A DNA stretch of 64,000 bases from Thalassia testudinum (Eukaryota > Streptophyta > Magnoliopsida > Alismatales > Hydrocharitaceae), in contig JAZHRO010000013.1 of NCBI GenBank assembly GCA_037157565.1, positions 120,542,001-120,606,000 of the forward strand, in the 5' to 3' direction. Below, one piece after another: positions 11,122 through 22,076 of the stretch. Numbering within the stretch: position 1 is the stretch's first letter; every line of letters begins with the position of its first letter. A model generated the notes under the pieces. The model did no database searches, was not told the DNA's origin, and saw only the letters and a list, made by a program, of their open reading frames with translations. The translations under genes and the position numbers were made by a program.

Positions 11122-13378
11122 TGATAAACGCCAGTTTATCATCATTTTTATGCTTTAAAACTAACCTAGCTCTTAGGATTTTACTCTGCAAACGGGTTTT
11201 TGGGCTGCATTTAGGCATAAATTAGGATAGGCATGCATTGCATTTTTTATTGTCATTTTAATAAGTTTTTGTGAGTGTTAGGGATGTACAGATGCACAGA
11301 TCCCTAAAACCCTAGCACTCAAGAAGGCAATTGGTGAAGGAGAAGCCCAGACTAGTTGGAACCCAGCTTGATCCAGCTCACCATAGCTGGAACCTAGCTT
11401 ACTTGAACTAGGGTTAGCTCATCCCAGCTCCATTCAGCTAATCTCAGCTGGATGGCAGCTCAAGAGAGTTTACCTTAGCTCACCCTAGCTCAAGTCAGCT
11501 CAGATCCAGCTCAACTTAGCTGAGTCTAGCTCATCTCAGCTCCCACTAGTTCACAGGGAGCTCTAGCTAGCTCAGCTGAGTTGACAGGAGTTCACCCCAG
11601 CTCAGATCCAGCTACATTCAGCTCCACTCAACTCCAGCCAGCTGAAGAAGAATTCATCTCAGCTCAGGAAGCTCAAGTCCAGCTCCCGGGGATTCAGCTT
11701 AGCTCAACTCAGTTGAGCTAAGCTACCTTAGCTGCCTCAACCAGCTTGATTCTCCCCGGAAGCACCAGACCTAGCTCACCTCAGCTCATTTTTGGTAGAA
11801 GCTAGCTCACTTTAGCTTGGCTTAGTAGCTAGCAAAGAACTAGCAAGCTAAGCCAGCTAGAGTAGCCCCATGCCAGCCTCTTCAGCAGCAGCCAGCTCCA
11901 GCTCCAGCTCCAGACTTCTTCTCCTCAGCTCCTTCCTCCAAACCCTAGCTCCAACACCTTCTCCTCTACTCCACCTTTAGCTAAGCTAGCTTAGCTTATC
12001 TTAGCTTAGCTTAGCTTAGCTAACAACCAACTCCTTGGCCATTCATTACCTCCAAAATCAACCCTAGCTAGCTCCACCAACTCAAGCCTACCTAAGCTAG
12101 CTACCCTACTCAAGTTGGCACCACATCCTAGCCATCCCTTCACCCCATTATCTCCACCAAAAGACACTTAAAGTTGGCGCCAAAAACCACCCCTAACCAC
12201 CTCTATATTGGCGCCACTTTCAGCCCCTTTATCCACCCTACACCTACCCACATAAGCCATCCTAGCCATCCACCTAACCCCCCTTCTAGAATCCTTCTTG
12301 GCGCCAACTTAGACCCTCTTCTAGAAGCCATTTTGGCGCCAATATCAAGGGGTGTCAACACACATAACCACCCCTTAGGTGTCCCTTAAGGTGGCGCCAA
12401 ACACCCTTGGCCATTGGATCCTTAACCACCTCCCTCCTTCCATCCTAGCCATCCATTTCAAAGGTCACCATAGCCCCCCTCCTATTCTATAAAAGGCCAC
12501 CACCTACCACCATTTTGGGGGCATCCTCCCTTAGTATATTTTCTACCTAAACAACCTATACCTACGGCCAAGAAGAAGGAGTAGAGAAGGAGATTAAAGG
12601 GGCACATCACCAGCCCTTTTGGTGCCTTCTTCTCCCCACTCTCTTCAACTTGGGCCACGCCAAGGAGGAGGACTCTCCCACTTCAAGGAGGACGGCCAGG
12701 CAAAGGAGAAAAGCTTAGGGTGGACGTCCACCCTTGGAGAGAAACTTAGGGCATGCCCCCTTAGGGCTTGCCTTGGAGGTCATCACTTTGGCGGAGTACT
12801 GCAAGGAAGGAGTTGAAGGATTCTTTTCAAGTTTGGGAGCCACCAACCTTGGAGCAAGAAGCCCTCTTCTTCACCATCTATTTAGAGGATTTGTGTTTTC
12901 TTTCTTTATTTCAATTATCTAGTAGTAGAAGCATTCCTCTACTAGGCATTTTTGTTAAACACTTTATCAATTATCTAGTTGCCTTCTTTGCAATTTTTTT
13001 TGTTTGCATTTCTATTAGCTTATTTTCAGCATTCTTCACTCCCTCTCCCTAATTATTCTAGGCCTCCACTTGCCTAGAGTGAGCTTAGGGAGAGGTTCTG
13101 CTTGTCATCTAAAAATAGTATTTTAATTGGAAGTGTAAACACTTTTCCCGCCATAATTTCGCATGTTGCCTTAGTTCAAAAATAAAGAAAAATGGTATAT
13201 TGAAAATTACCAAAAAGAAAGTTGAGATATATTCCAAGCAAGAGAATCAATTTTGCAACCATATTGCCTCCTTGGACGACCCTAGATACTCCCCTATCTA
13301 GGATATAAATTTTAAAAGCGAAAGCGGATTTACGCGTTACAAGGACGTATTTTAACAAACCGCATATTTTCGCTATCA
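11122..13378 (+). mobile_element. Solo LTR H
   Basis: 2257 bp, starting TGATAAAC and ending CGCTATCA, flanked by the TSD AGCTC (11117-11121 and 13379-13383). There is no internal region and no PBS or polypurine tract, so it is best read as a solo LTR left by LTR-LTR recombination. The first 20 bases form a hairpin (TGATAAAC, loop GCCA, GTTTATCA). A TATA box lies at about 12488-12494 (TATAAAAG). About 11340-12010 is a dense AGCT tract. The orientation is inferred from the TATA box. The LTR family is not seen elsewhere in the window. Confidence 0.88.
12174..12402. promoter_or_regulatory. Cluster of five GGCGCC palindromes (E2F-like) in H
   Basis: TTGGCGCCAAAA at 12174, TTGGCGCCA at 12208, TTGGCGCCAA at 12298, TTTTGGCGCCAAT at 12331 and GTGGCGCCAAAC at 12391. 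All lie 90-310 bp upstream of the TATA box. Those at 12174, 12331 and 12391 fit the E2F consensus TTTSSCGC on one strand. Binding is inferred only. Confidence 0.5.
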
Positions 13379-15458
13379 AGCTCTCCCAGAGCTACCGGGT
13401 AATCGGGTTCGGGTCACGCCCGGGTCCAGGCCCACCGGCATGCGTGGTGGGCGAGGAGTGCAGGTCAGTCTAAGTCGGGTCGGGTCAGGTCCGCGGGGCG
13501 TGAGCGCGGACGAGACCGGGTAACCGGGCGGGTGTAAGGGGACCTCACCCCGTGTACTGAGGCAGTAAGGCTACTGCACGAAATCAATTTAAACAATGGA
13601 ACGGGTGTGAGGCTTACCGATGTGGGACTAAACGCAAACCTTTCCTCGCGTGCGCCTGCTGGGAGACCGCGGCCTGGCTTCTGCAGCTGCGGCTTCGATT
13701 TGCATAGGTTGCTGGCTGGCTGCCTTCGCAAGACTCCCCGTACTCCGCAGCAGCTGGAGACCTGGAGTCCTCAAGCCTGGAGCGCGGAAGAAGCTGCTTC
13801 AATGTGCGTTAATGGCGGTCGAACCTCGAAACCTGTCGGACACGAATATGGCCTCTCAGCCTGATCAAACCACTGGGGAACCTTCGCCGTGGCCCGGCGA
13901 AGGTGAGGAGCTGCGCGGCAGGCCGCAAGGTGGTGGCTGGCGGCAGTCCTGGGTCGGACTGCAACCGGAGGAATGGGTTTGTTCGGGGGAGTGTTACGGA
14001 GGTGTGGAGTGGCAGTGGAGGGGTGGGGGGTGCTCAGTGTGATGAGGCGGAGGTTCGGTGAGGGTCGGCGAGCCGTGTGGGTTGCTGAGGTGATGAGAGC
14101 GGCTCGCCGGAGGGTGGTCGGAGGCGAAGGGGGTGAAGGTGGTCAGGGTCGGTAGAGGGCTTAATTGTATAAATTGAAAGCGGGGAAAGAAAGAGGAGGA
14201 GAAGGGGAGTAGCTCTAGCTTACTTGCAGGGATGAAGGGGGAGGAACTGGGCGACAGTCGTATCGACTGTCGCCGGAGAAGACGATCCCCAGTGGGGGGA
14301 GGACGGCGGTGACGACGGGGCAGAGGCAGCGCGCGCCGGTATTGCGCGACGCGGGAAGAGCAGGGGACGAAGTCTCTGCTGCTGGTATTGCGGCAGAGCG
14401 AAGAGGAGGAGGAGGAAGAACCGCCGGAGCTGGTGGGCGTCTGCCGGAGTGAGAAGAGAGGAAAGTTGGGGGTTTTCTCCGTCAGATCCGAGCTGCCCTG
14501 GTCGGTGGAGCAACTGGGGGTATTTATAGGGATCAAACAGGGAGGAAGGCGGAGGGAGACGACGTGTCTCCCTCGCCGGAGGATGGTCGGAAACAAGAAC
14601 CCATACCGTCCGTGCGTTCGCACGGCCGGTATGGTGGGTTACAATGACCAGGGGGGTGTCCCTGCGACGGCTGACGACGCAGGGCACCCCCGGTTTACTT
14701 GCCAGGTCCCCCACCTCACCCTGCGCGGTACCATGCTCCGCGCAAGGTCGCCGGAGCATGGTGCTGGCAGGTTTTGCAGGAGGGACCTGATTGCAAAGAA
14801 CGAAGGAGAGTTAGGGGCCAAAATGCGAGGGTTCAAAAGTTGAGGGCCAAAGAGTAAATATATGAGGACCAAAGTGTAAAGTCGGTCAAGGAGGTTTCTT
14901 CTTAGGCTCAAGTTTTTATACATGACTAATTAGGACCTAAGGAATCTGATGGTGAATTTCATTTTCATATTAAACCTTGTTTGACCGATTAATTTGCGCA
15001 AAAACCCAAATTAAGTTATTAATTGGGCATGGTTCTCAATGTAGGTCAAAATGGGTTCTAAAGGCCAAATTGAAGGTTCTAAACCCTAGAGATTATTTTT
15101 CTATGAATTTTAGAGGGTTTATTCTATTTTTACTTTGCCTCGAACCTTGTGAATTGAAGTGGGTTGTTTTAGGGTTACAGATTATCATTTGGTTTCTTGG
15201 AAGTGCTGTAGCCCTTGCTAGATCATCTCATCCCACTTTTATTCTTATTAAGCTGCTTTGACCTATGTTTGGGCCCTGAGTTACCCTGTATGCAGATTAT
15301 ACTGGTAAAATTGCACTTTTACCCCTTATGACTTGTTTTCTTCTCAAACTCAGAATTCTCTGAGTTAAGCCTTTCCTTGAGATATGTAGGAGCTTTTATC
15401 CTTTGTATTAGGTCAAAATGAGCTAGTTATGGCTCATGATGAGGTTCTCATCACCTTG

Positions 15459-15893
15459 TCATTTGCACGTGGAGCTGGAGCACAGCATTTATTGGGCGAT
15501 TTGCCAATGTAACCTCGACCCAGACCTGTATAGTCAAGAAAGGAAACTCCAACTCCAGGAGCTGGAAGAGCATTGTCCTGAGGCCTATATTTTGCCTTAA
15601 CTTTCAAATAATGCACTAAGGCCTTTCACGACAGCCGCATTTAACGGAAGGAATTTGAGCCATCACAACAAGTTTGGCTTTACGATGCTCGACTTAAATT
15701 CTTTCCAGGGAAACTGAAGTCCAAATGGACTGGTCCCTACTTGGTTTCGAGACCATTTCCCAACGGGGCAGTCGAAATTGAAGATCCCAGATCCAGGCAT
15801 AAATTTACGGTCAGTGGGCAGCAGTTGAAACCCTATCTTACTCATGAACCTAACTCTGTTGGTGAAACTGTTGCCCTGTTGGAGGGTAACTGA
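15459..15893 (+). pseudogene. Element E, integrase C-terminal part
   Basis: It continues the frame broken at 3135: HLHVELEHSIYWAI, then frameshifts and a stop near 15590. From about 15675 the reading resumes as QVWLYDARLKFFPGKLKSKW, followed by TGPYLVSRPFPNGAVEIED and a terminal VALLEGN with stop at 15891-15893. This is the integrase C-terminal region of Athila-type Gypsy elements (compare FDARLKLFPGKLRSKWVGPY in M). Inactive: frameshifted and split by F. Confidence 0.88.
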
Positions 15894-17284
15894 CTTCATG
15901 CCTCACTTTGAGTCCAGCTGGGGATGTTAAATTCAGCGCCCATTAGGCGGCACCACAACAACACTCCTGCTCCACTTTTTCCTTCACATTCCATTTCACT
16001 TCACTTCTCACTTCTTAACTTTTCACTTCACCGCTCACCATCCACTTGCCCTGCCAACTTGCTGTATACCTCATACCTCAACTCTCGTACCAAGACCCTT
16101 GGACCTTTCTTAACCCTGCATTCATATGAGGACATAACATCATTTGGCATAAGGGTGTGGAAAGGCATCCAAAGTATCTAGGTATTATATGGGTATCATT
16201 CAACTTCTACATCCATTATACATATCCATCCATAAATATGTACATAGCCTATTTGTTCAAAAAAAAAAAAAAAGGTGTTTAGCTATGATCTGAAAGATGA
16301 AACAAAAATACAATAAGTGTTTATGGATATTCAACCTCTACTTTGAATACTTTCCGGGCCAAAAAAGCTTGATTCACTCAAGCTTCAGCTTAATTCACTT
16401 GAGAATTGATAAGATAGATCAGAATCTCTCCTAACTTAGGATGTATTATTGTACCTGAGTCACTAGTGCAAGATTTGCTGGTTTGCTTCTACTTGAAATC
16501 CTAAGTAATCTTGGTTCACACTACACATATCGAGAAAGACTAGGTGAATGTAAGATCCAACCCTAGTGTTCATTAGGAAAGGTGGAGTCCTTACCTATGC
16601 GCACAGGTAGACCTTTTATCCTAGTCTTTAGCCTTGTGTTTAGGAAAAACTCTTTCCACCAAAAAGTACTCACCCACCAAATAAGTGTGCTCTTCCAAAT
16701 AAAGTTGTAGGAGATATACTGACACTTGTTTCAAAAAAAAAAAAATCTTGTGAATAAGTCAGTATATCTTCCAAAAGTTTGTAAATTCTTCTCCATAAAA
16801 GTTCTTCAGGGTGCCTTACAAATACCCTGTTTCTACCATATATTCTTTGATCCACAAGAATAATAAAAGTGGGGTTGAGTTTTTCCATCATTTTTTAGGG
16901 TTAATCCGAAGACGTGAGTTGAAGCTGGGACCAACGTGGACTTAAAAATTTGTGAAACCCTGGGCTTGAGCCTTAATGTTCATCTGGTCATTCTTAATCC
17001 ATCACTATGCACAAACCATAACCTCTTAGCTCTCGAGTATGGTAAAACCCTCTGAGTCCTAGAAATCGCACTTAAGGTTTAAATATCAAGAGTCCAGGTT
17101 AGTCGAGAGATGGTCTATATTATGTAAGACCTGAGTACTGGTAGTCTTCTCTGCAATTGGTTCTCACAATGTCCAAGTGGTAAACACATTAATGTTGCTT
17201 CAAAATCTTCAGCTTAAGATCATTTCTAAACACGATACAAATAAATGTTTTGCTAGGGACTAGCAAAAGATAGGCATGGGGCTA
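15894..17284 (+). mobile_element. Element E, 3' UTR
   Basis: About 1.4 kb with no credible coding sequence. It contains a degenerate internal polypurine motif near 16140-16158, poly-A tracts at about 16259 and 16733, and the LTR-adjacent tract ATAGGCATGGGGCTA ending at 17284, preceded by the GCTAGGGACTAGCAAAA motif seen before the 3' LTRs of the other elements. Confidence 0.75.
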
Positions 17285-17767
17285 TGATTGCATAGCAAGC
17301 TACGCCTATAAATATGTCATCTTATGTTATTTTCTAGTATTACCCATGCATTTTATGTAGCCATACTTGCATTTGTAAATATTCACTAGCATGCAATTAT
17401 TAAGAGGGGAAGAGAGTGAGAATAAATGACCACCCAATCCACTTCAATTCCATCTCATCTCAAACACACATAATAATTAACATCTTCATTGTGTGCTTGC
17501 ATTGCAAATTCACCATGCTTTTTTTTATTTTCCTCCATCCGGCTACAATTTCATAGAGCTGTGCACCCATCCATTTGCATGGGGAGAGGCACACACTCTC
17601 TCTATAAAAGAGCATGCACCCCCACCCCTACAGAGCTTCAACCGGTCTCCATCCGACATAGCCACCTCCTCTCCCACCCTCAGACCAGCACACCAAACAC
17701 TCACTCACTATCAGCCACTCTCATCCTCTCTCCCTCTCCATGCACAGCTCCTTTCCACCAGAACTAA
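17285..17767 (+). mobile_element. Element E, 3' LTR (partial or short)
   Basis: It begins TGATTGCATAGCAAGC right after the polypurine tract. A TATA box (CTATAAAAGAGC) lies at about 17602. The usual U5 motif (CTCCCTGTGTTCGAC-like) of the other LTRs is missing before LINE sequence starts near 17768, so the LTR is probably truncated. The right limit is approximate. Confidence 0.55.
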
Positions 17768-17950
17768 ATCATTAAAGAATCAACCTCTAAAATAATAGGG
17801 GAATTTCTGTGGCGCCGAAAGTTGAGGTAGTGATGAATGGAATTGAAGATAGCCAAATTGTTGTTTTGGGTGGGAATTTTAGCTACGGCCGCTTTTATGA
17901 AGTTGCCAATAAAATCATGAACCACCCAAGCCATAAGGCAGTGAGGTCTA
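17768..17950 (-). pseudogene. LINE relic, RNase H-like domain fragment
   Basis: The minus strand reads A-W-V-V-H-D-F-I-G-N-F-I-K-A and then ILEVDSL, resembling the RNase H-like domain at the C-terminus of plant L1-type LINEs (a VVRD-G-ffia-a start followed by an E-DS strand). It continues the LINE at 39501-41066; the two parts are separated by B. The plus-strand frame starting at 17809 is the antisense of this domain. The 3' end with poly-A is missing. Confidence 0.6.
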
Positions 17951-19448
17951 TGATGCAAACACATTTATTGAGGGTAAAATGCCTATTCATGCATGTTCCT
18001 AGGCTTAGATTTACATTTCATGTTATAAATATTGCATAGCATGCATCATTCTGCATTTAGATTAGTTGTCTATAATTTAGGTTAATTTCATCCTTTTGTG
18101 GTTAGGAGAGAAGGATATTTATTTTGGATCCTCGGACTGACGATCTGGCCATATGGATCTGATCAAGATGACGATCGGAGTCCAACGCCTCTGAAATCGC
18201 CCCAATCGGAGTCTCGTAGCACCATATGCAGTCCAAGGAAGATCAATGGCCAAGGGACTAGGATACATAATTCGGAGCTTCAAATGATAAATCTGATCGC
18301 CCTGATGGATTCGGGTTGACGATTGCAGCCTAACGATGCGAAAATCAACTCAATCCAAGCTCTATAGGAGCCCCTACAACAAGAAGAAGATGGACGGCCT
18401 AGACTGCGCCACGTGGCACAACCCAGGCTGCTAGCACTCGCACGTAACACCGCATGCACGTAGCAGCGTGTGTGCGCATGGGCACTTGCGTGCGGCAAGG
18501 CAGGAACAACGCCAGTGCAGCATGAGGTGGACTACAGCGACGCACGAGCTATACTTATAGCGATGCTTACAGCCGTCGGTAATTCATCGCATGCCAGCAA
18601 AGCCAATTGTGGGTGCCAGCGGGCATGAGCTACCTACAGCGACATTTCCAGCGAGGGCCTGGATGTCACTAATGGTCCTATACCGATTTTTGCCTCTTCT
18701 CCACCACTATAAAAGAAACCTCACCCCCTCCCTTGTAAGCCATCTCTACCTACTCTACTCCCACCTACTTCCAAGCTCTAGCAAGCCTACCAACACTCCA
18801 TTAGAGCTTGTTCTCAAGCTCCCAAGGTGCCTATTCATATAGCGAACCTCTACCCCACCAAATACTCCTCCAACTTCCCATCTCCCTTCATAGGTCACCC
18901 TAGAGCTATCCTCCCACCTCCATTTTAGTAGCAGATCAACTCCATCTTCTCACCTCCATTCCGGAGCTACGTCGAAGCTTTCCTCTGCCCGATGTCCTCC
19001 AGCATCTCACCTCCATCATCCCGCTCCTCACCTCCTTCGTTCGAGCTTCCACCAGGCACCGTCGTCTCGCCGAACAGCCAATTCGGGAGATTTCCTCTCA
19101 CCTCCCTCTATATGCTTCCACAGTTTCTTGTAATTGACATTAGAAGTAATATATATCAGATTTGTTCCACATCTCTATCTTGTGAATCATTTGCTTGTTT
19201 TTTATTTCAAAAACACAAAAAGAAATAAAACCCTAAAATACCAAAATGAAATGAATCGAAGCACGATTTTCAACTAAAGTAAACATCGCCTCCCTGTGTT
19301 CGACCTAGGACTCCCTTGGAGTTTTGGTATAAATTTTATCTGATCGACGCGTTTTGCAACTATAATGATGGGTTACTTGTAACCTCGATTTCTAACATGT
19401 GAAACATGCATGACCATTTTGGTGGTGTTGCAGGGGACAACGCGATCA
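17951..19448 (+). mobile_element. Element B, 5' LTR
   Basis: It starts TGATGCAAACACATTTATTG. U3 has two related blocks of about 130 bp (18130-18400). A TATA box (CTATAAAAGAAACC) lies near 18709. It ends CAACGCGATCA at 19448, 32 bp past the point (GACCA) where the LTR of sister element A ends. Those 32 bp include a decayed PBS copy (19420-19436). Confidence 0.85.
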
Positions 19449-19451
19449 TTT

Positions 19452-19468
19452 TAGCGCCGTTGCCGAGG
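19452..19468 (+). promoter_or_regulatory. Element B primer-binding site
   Basis: TAGCGCCGTTGCCGAGG, the tRNA-Asp-type PBS with two changes, three bases after the LTR end at 19448. An older PBS-like copy lies 32 bp upstream, inside the LTR. Confidence 0.8.
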
Positions 19469-20470
19469 AGGCAACGGAATTTACTTTATTGTTTATTGCA
19501 TTTCTTTGCATTTACATAGCATTAACCCTACTTGTCTTTGATCTATTGTCTTGCAGGTACCCTAGCATGGAGATCTAAATGTGGTAGACCAGAGTAAAGT
19601 GCGGGTAGAGTGTTTTGTAAGTGTCCCCCACACCACCCCCAATTTAGTTTTCATTCCATAAGCAAATAACTCAAACCCAAATCAACTTAGGTGCTTTTTA
19701 TGAACCCTAGGATAGATTTGGTTGTTTGTTTGCCACCTCCACTCACCTCGCCATCCACATAAATAAAAATAAAAAATAAAAAAGTGTTATCTGTTTGTGG
19801 GATTTTCTATAAGCTACACACTTAACACCCACAACTTCTCACCCTAAGGCACACAATCACATCGATTCTAACACTTAACCAGGATCTGACCTATGGACCC
19901 GGTACACTTAATTCCACACACAAATAAGTGAGTAGAAATCTGAATAGGTCAAAAATTTCTGTGTGCCTTAACTAAGTGGTGCAATAGGCCAATTGATTGA
20001 ACTGTTTGGGCCACACCACTTAAGATAAAAGTGATTCATCAAGTAGCTTGCCACTTAGGGTTGATTCTTAGGGCTGAACCAGGCACTCCACATTTTTTTC
20101 TTTGATTTCTAAAGGAATATATCATCACCAGTACTTGCAAAACTTGGAGTGTTTTCCTAAACTTGATTGAATATACCTAAGATTAAACCATAAAAGATAC
20201 TAAATATGGTTGAACTCTAAAAGACACATCATCAAATAACCTTATTTCCAAACCCTGGTTGTGCACACACACACATTATAACTGATCATTAAGGGCACAA
20301 CCCATCTAAAGGGCCCATCACATTCCTGAAGCGCCATTGTCCCAAGCCTAACTAAAATTGATTAGACGTTGGCCCTAAGGACTGGTTCGCTTGTCGGGAT
20401 CCAGATTGAGATTATTCACGATTAACCTACTTATACTAGTCAATCTGATGTCTAACTAGGGGAGTAGCGT

Positions 20471-21142
20471 TGATGAGAGCCTCATCATGAGCCATAACTA
20501 GCTCATTTTGACCTAATAAAGAAGATAAAAGCTCCTACATAACCTAGAAGAAGGCTTAACTGAAGGAACAAGTGCTCTGAGAAGAAAACATGAAATAAAG
20601 GTTAAAACTGCAATTTTACCATTGCAGTACATAAACGGGATTTCTCAGAAGCAAAACATAGGTCAAATAGTCCAAAGTGGGTTGAATTAATCAGAAATGG
20701 GACCCTTGAGGATTAATGATGGGGACGAGGAATCCGATACAGACCGTGTTGAGAAGCTAATCCGAAGCTAGAAATAAAAAGAAAAGAGAGAGAAAAGCTC
20801 TCCAAACAAATAAATCCTCTATCTCTCTCTTACAAAAAAAAAAAAACGCACTGCAAACTGAGCGTAGGCTAAAAATGTCTCAAGCACGGGTGCTTTAACC
20901 GCAGAGTCCAACAAACCCTAGGATAGTTTTTGTGGGCCGTAGAAACCTTTGCGAAGGACTGAGGCTAAAGCAGAACAGGTCCAGATTTTGGTTGGTACTT
21001 GAGTACCTCTAGGCCTATTGTCGGCATTCCTACCTAATCACAAAAGAAGCACTTATCATAACTAAGGACACTTTGGGTCTAGAATGGAAGTTAAAACTTT
21101 GAAATTTTGCTAAGGGACTAGCAAAAGCTAGGCATGGGGGTA
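20471..21142 (+). mobile_element. Truncated extra LTR + 3' internal segment of M
   Basis: 20471-20700 repeats the first 230 bp of the M LTR. At 20698-20701 it jumps, with GGG microhomology, into sequence matching 31581-32023 (the last 443 bp before the 3' LTR), which then runs into the full LTR at 21143. A tandem LTR-internal-LTR-internal-LTR array with a large deletion would give this. Confidence 0.9.
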
Positions 21143-21957
21143 TGATGAGAGCCTCATCATGAGCCATAACTAGCTCATTTTGACCTAATAAAGAAGATAA
21201 AAGCTCCTACATAACCTAGAAGAAGGCTTAACTGAAGGAACAAGTGCTCTGAGAAGAAAACATGAAATAAAGGTTAAAACTGCAATTTTACCATTGCAGT
21301 ACATAAACGGGATTTCTCAGAAGCAAAACATAGGTCAAATAGTCCAAAGTGGGTTGAATTAATCAGAAATGGGTTTATGTGCAATCTAAGAATTAAATAA
21401 CACTTGGTAACCCTAAAACAGACCCGCTTAAATTAACAAGGTTCCAGTCAGAATAAAAATCAAGCAAACCCTCTAAAAATCATAGAAAAACATCCTCTGG
21501 GGTTTAGAACACTTAATTTGGCCTTTGGAACCTAGTTTGACCTAGATTAGGGTCTTAGCTCTTCAATTAACCTAATTTGGGTTTTTACGCAAAATGTCCA
21601 GTCAAAAGAGGTCAAACCTAAAATCCAACTTCACCATTGGATTCTTTAGGGCCAAATTAGGTTTGTACAAAAATTTTGACCTAAGGGGAGGTCATCTTGA
21701 CCTACTTTGCAAGTTAGTACACCCAAATCACAAAGAGGTCCCTATCTTTTGAATATCCTTGCAGAGAGCCCCCTAGGTTCCTCTCCTTCTTTGCAAACCG
21801 GTCCCGCCGCCATTGCTAGGGCAGAACCGAGCTCCGACGAAGTTTCGAGAGAGATGGCTCTCTAATTCCTCAGAGATTCTCTCCCAGAAATGGAAGGGAG
21901 ATTCTCTGAGGAATTCCCTTCCATCTAAAGCCAATCAAATTCGCTGGCGTGAACCCA

Positions 21958-21983
21958 ATCTCTCGTGCGAACGCACGAGAGAT
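21958..21983. promoter_or_regulatory. 26-bp perfect dyad in the M LTR U3
   Basis: Two 12-base arms (ATCTCTCGTGCG and CGCACGAGAGAT) around AA, about 85 bp upstream of the TATA box. The copy in the 3' LTR is at 32839-32864. The 14-base core CGTGCGAACGCACG is also present in both F LTRs at a similar distance from their TATA boxes. A protein-binding dyad is plausible but inferred. Confidence 0.6.
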
Positions 21984-22068
21984 GTGGGTATATTTCTTCC
22001 TTCCAACTCCGGCGAACCGGCTGACCTAATTGCGCGTCTTTCACGCTCTGATAGGAGCGGCCAGCACC

Positions 22069-22076
22069 TATAAAAC
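22069..22076 (+). promoter_or_regulatory. TATA box of M 5' LTR
   Basis: TATAAAAC in the context CACCTATAAAACACCCC. The 3' LTR copy is near 32950. Transcription would start about 30 bp downstream. Confidence 0.7.

Larger units (their letters stand above)
3136..15453 (-). mobile_element. Element F, non-autonomous Athila-like LTR retrotransposon
   Basis: A complete element on the minus strand, flanked by the 5-bp TSD CCTTG (3131-3135 and 15454-15458), inside the integrase gene of E. Both LTRs are present (2768 bp, and 2769 bp once H and one copy of its TSD are removed) and differ by roughly 1% by eye. The internal part is only about 4.5 kb. It has a tRNA-Asp PBS, a leader with splice signals, one long ORF of unknown function and a 3' UTR, with no gag, protease, RT or integrase. 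Leader, start region and 3' UTR align with the autonomous element M, so F probably depends on M-type proteins. Confidence 0.93.
10423..15453 (-). mobile_element. Element F, 5' LTR (interrupted by solo LTR H)
   Basis: A second copy of the F LTR, continuous except for the 2257-bp insertion H at 11122-13378. TATA box at 14521-14528 (minus) and dyad core at 14611-14624. It is the functional 5' LTR in the minus orientation because it adjoins the PBS. H splits its U5/R portion (before 11122) from its U3 (after 13378), so this LTR was probably disabled after F inserted. Confidence 0.92.

Noticed and set aside
11340..12010. AGCT-rich tract as a satellite or centromeric repeat
   Set aside because: No fixed unit length or tandem register; it lies inside a TSD-flanked solo LTR.
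17285..17767. E's 3' LTR as a complete 480-bp LTR
   Set aside because: The common U5 motif is missing and no second LTR or TSD is available; a truncated LTR is equally possible, so the end is left open.
17809..18039. Plus-strand frame starting MAPKVEVVMNGIED, looking like a host exon
   Set aside because: It is the antisense of a LINE RNase H-like domain and runs across the start of B's LTR at 17951.
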